Shown: positions 4,745 through 5,959 of the stretch, piece by piece
Layout: every line of letters starts with the position of its first letter
How positions within the stretch are numbered: position 1 is the stretch's first letter
Source of the DNA: Rhodospirillales bacterium 47_12_T64
Lineage (GTDB): Bacteria; Pseudomonadota; Alphaproteobacteria; Kiloniellales; Kiloniellaceae
Assembly: GCA_002162915.1 (NCBI GenBank)
Contig: MABB01000110.1
Span: forward strand, 1 to 5,959
Direction of reading: 5' to 3'
Length of the DNA: 5,959 bases
Made by a program: the position numbers and the translations under genes
The notes under the pieces: model-generated
The model's database searches: none
The model's input: the letters and a program-made list of their open reading frames with translations, nothing else
Told to the model about the DNA's origin: nothing

Positions 4745-5746
4745 TTAAGTAAGTAAGAAACCTTTGGCATAGGGATCTCTGTCATTGATGAAGATGTTGT
4801 TGAGGCCGTGAATTCTGGCCCATCCTTCAATCGAAGGAATAATGGCATCGTACGGACCAGCTTTAGCACTGTCTTCTACTCGGCCCTTGAAAAGGCTACC
4901 AATGATGCTCTCATGGACGAAATCACTACCAATATCCAGTTCTCCACGAGCCGCGAGCTGGGCCATTCTTGCGGATGTGCCCGTGCCACAGGGTGAGCGA
5001 TCAATGGCTTTGTCACCATAAAAGACGGCATTTCTTGCGTGGGCTCCCGGATGGGTTGGCTTCCCTGTCCACTGTATGTGTGAACATCTTCTGATACGGT
5101 CGTCTTCTGGGTGAACGAAATCATATTTGTCATTGATGAGGTTTCGGATAAGCGGGCTGAGCCGCTGAATGTCTCCGGGGGTTATATCGCTCAGATCTTT
5201 ATAGTTTTCCTGAGCTTCAATGATGGCATAAAAATTACCACCATAAGCAACGTCAAAACGCAACTTCCCAAAATCTGGAATTTCGATTTCCAGATCTGAA
5301 GAATGAAGGAAAGAAGCGACGTTTCTAATGCGCACAGATTCAACGTATTCACCATCCATTTTGTAATCGGCAATGACAAGGCCTGCTGGTGTATCAAGAC
5401 GTAGAATACCTTCTTGTTTCGGTGTTACCAAACCGCGTTCGATCATTACTGTTACAGTTCCGATGGTGCCGTGCCCGCACATGGGAAGGCAGCCACTGGT
5501 CTCGATAAACAAAATACCAATGTCGCAATCATCTCGAGTGGGCGGATAGAGAATACTGCCTGACATGATGTCATGTCCCCGCGGTTCAAACATAAGGCCT
5601 GTTCTGATCCAGTCGAATTCCTCGAGAAATTGCGCGCGGCGCTCTAACATCGAAGTACCGTTTAATAAGGGACCTCCACCAGCAACAACGCGAACAGGGT
5701 TTCCGCAAGTATGTGCATCAACACAGAAAAAAGTATGGTTTGCCAC
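4745..5746 (-). CDS. 4-hydroxyproline 2-epimerase (proline racemase family)
   Basis: The 333-residue product belongs to the PLP-independent proline racemase family. Both catalytic cysteines are present: Cys90 in LPMCGHGTIG and Cys253 in DRSPCGTGTSAR. The N-terminus, with DAHTCGNPVRVV (residues 10-21), is typical of hydroxyproline epimerases. Retention of Cys at the first site argues against the 3-hydroxyproline dehydratase branch, where that Cys is replaced by Thr. The likely reaction is trans-4-hydroxy-L-proline to cis-4-hydroxy-D-proline in the cytosol, the first step of hydroxyproline breakdown. Proline racemase is the main alternative. The start is GTG at 5746, supported by TGAGGA eight bases upstream. 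The gene for a FAD-dependent D-amino-acid dehydrogenase ends 29 bases upstream on the same strand, matching the next step. Confidence 0.92.
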   Translation of the reverse strand: MANHTFFCVDAHTCGNPVRVVAGGGPLLNGTSMLERRAQFLEEFDWIRTGLMFEPRGHDIMSGSILYPPTRDDCDIGILFIETSGCLPMCGHGTIGTVTVMIERGLVTPKQEGILRLDTPAGLVIADYKMDGEYVESVRIRNVASFLHSSDLEIEIPDFGKLRFDVAYGGNFYAIIEAQENYKDLSDITPGDIQRLSPLIRNLINDKYDFVHPEDDRIRRCSHIQWTGKPTHPGAHARNAVFYGDKAIDRSPCGTGTSARMAQLAARGELDIGSDFVHESIIGSLFKGRVEDSAKAGPYDAIIPSIEGWARIHGLNNIFINDRDPYAKGFLLT

Positions 5747-5754
5747 GGTGTTAT

Positions 5755-5760
5755 TCCTCA
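5755..5760 (-). promoter_or_regulatory. Ribosome-binding site deciding the GTG start of the epimerase
   Basis: TGAGGA on the minus strand lies eight bases before GTG at 5746. The product then begins MANHTFFCVDAHTCGN, matching the usual family N-terminus, so the non-ATG start is well supported. Confidence 0.8.
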
Positions 5761-5775
5761 GGACAAATAATAAAG

Positions 5776-5959
5776 TTAGTCAAAACGATTGATATGGAAC
5801 GGTGTCAGATCAAAATTTGTGAGGCGTTTTTCTATCATATCGGATACAGCGCGCCCGGTTACTGCCCCACCAGTAATGCCGAGATGTCCGTGACCAAAAG
5901 CGTAGTGCACATTGTCATGGTGTCGCGATGGACTGATGACAGGCATACTGTCCGGGGTT
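5776..5959 (-). CDS. FAD-dependent D-amino-acid (D-hydroxyproline) dehydrogenase, C-terminal 60 aa only
   Basis: Only the 3' end of this gene is in the window. The residues TPDSMPVISPS, then VHYAFGHGHLGITGGAVTGR, are the C-terminal signature of the DadA/DAO-type FAD oxidoreductases, where the GHGHxG segment closes the FAD site. The protein ends HINRFD before TAA at 5776-5778. It lies 29 bases upstream of the epimerase on the same strand, probably in one operon. By context it is likely to oxidise cis-4-hydroxy-D-proline to the pyrroline carboxylate. A general D-amino-acid dehydrogenase such as DadA cannot be excluded without the N-terminus and further neighbours. Confidence 0.88.
   Translation of the reverse strand, partial: TPDSMPVISPSRHHDNVHYAFGHGHLGITGGAVTGRAVSDMIEKRLTNFDLTPFHINRFD

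Noticed and set aside
4876..5397. Several ORFs in both strands inside the epimerase gene
   Set aside because: All are other-frame shadows of a well-supported 333-residue enzyme.

Overview
The window looks like chromosomal DNA from an alphaproteobacterium of moderate GC content. The strongest evidence is a circularly permuted tmRNA gene (ssrA) on the minus strand at about 1384-1741, a form established for alphaproteobacteria. An alphaproteobacterial-type SspB (ClpXP adaptor) lies directly downstream of it. The genus cannot be fixed from the sequence.

Layout from left to right: (1) 1-382, minus: 5' part of an alpha/beta hydrolase of the KANL3/Tex30 type, cut by the window edge. (2) 456-665, plus: small, charged, unrecognised protein, divergent from the hydrolase. 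(3) 684-712: hairpin terminator shared by the convergent small gene and sspB, stronger in the sspB direction. (4) 764-1324, minus: sspB. (5) About 1384-1741, minus: permuted ssrA, with a recognisable acceptor piece, intervening hairpin, coding piece and tag frame (ANDNSRGVALAA). Its promoter is probably at 1748-1777. (6) 1742-2156: mostly non-coding, with a doubtful 62-residue ORF, a candidate thyA promoter and a 13-bp tandem duplication. (7) 2157-4694, plus: a tight three-gene run of thyA, a DSD1-family D-hydroxyamino-acid lyase/dehydratase and a minimal rhomboid protease. (8) 4745-5959, minus: a 4-hydroxyproline epimerase-type gene preceded by the 3' end of a FAD-dependent D-amino-acid dehydrogenase.

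How the genes fit together: tmRNA rescues stalled ribosomes and adds the tag, and SspB carries tagged proteins to ClpXP. Here the RNA and its adaptor lie next to each other on the same strand with no clear terminator between them, so co-transcription is plausible. This ribosome-rescue and proteolysis pair is the most interesting part of the window. On the right, the epimerase and dehydrogenase match the first two steps of trans-4-hydroxy-L-proline breakdown (epimerisation to the D form, then oxidation). The DSD1-family gene also acts on D-hydroxyamino acids by family, but it sits in the thyA operon on the other strand, so a functional link is only a guess.

I found no CRISPR array, insertion sequence, phage gene or conventional tRNA or rRNA gene. 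I did not see a clearly new defence or mobile system.
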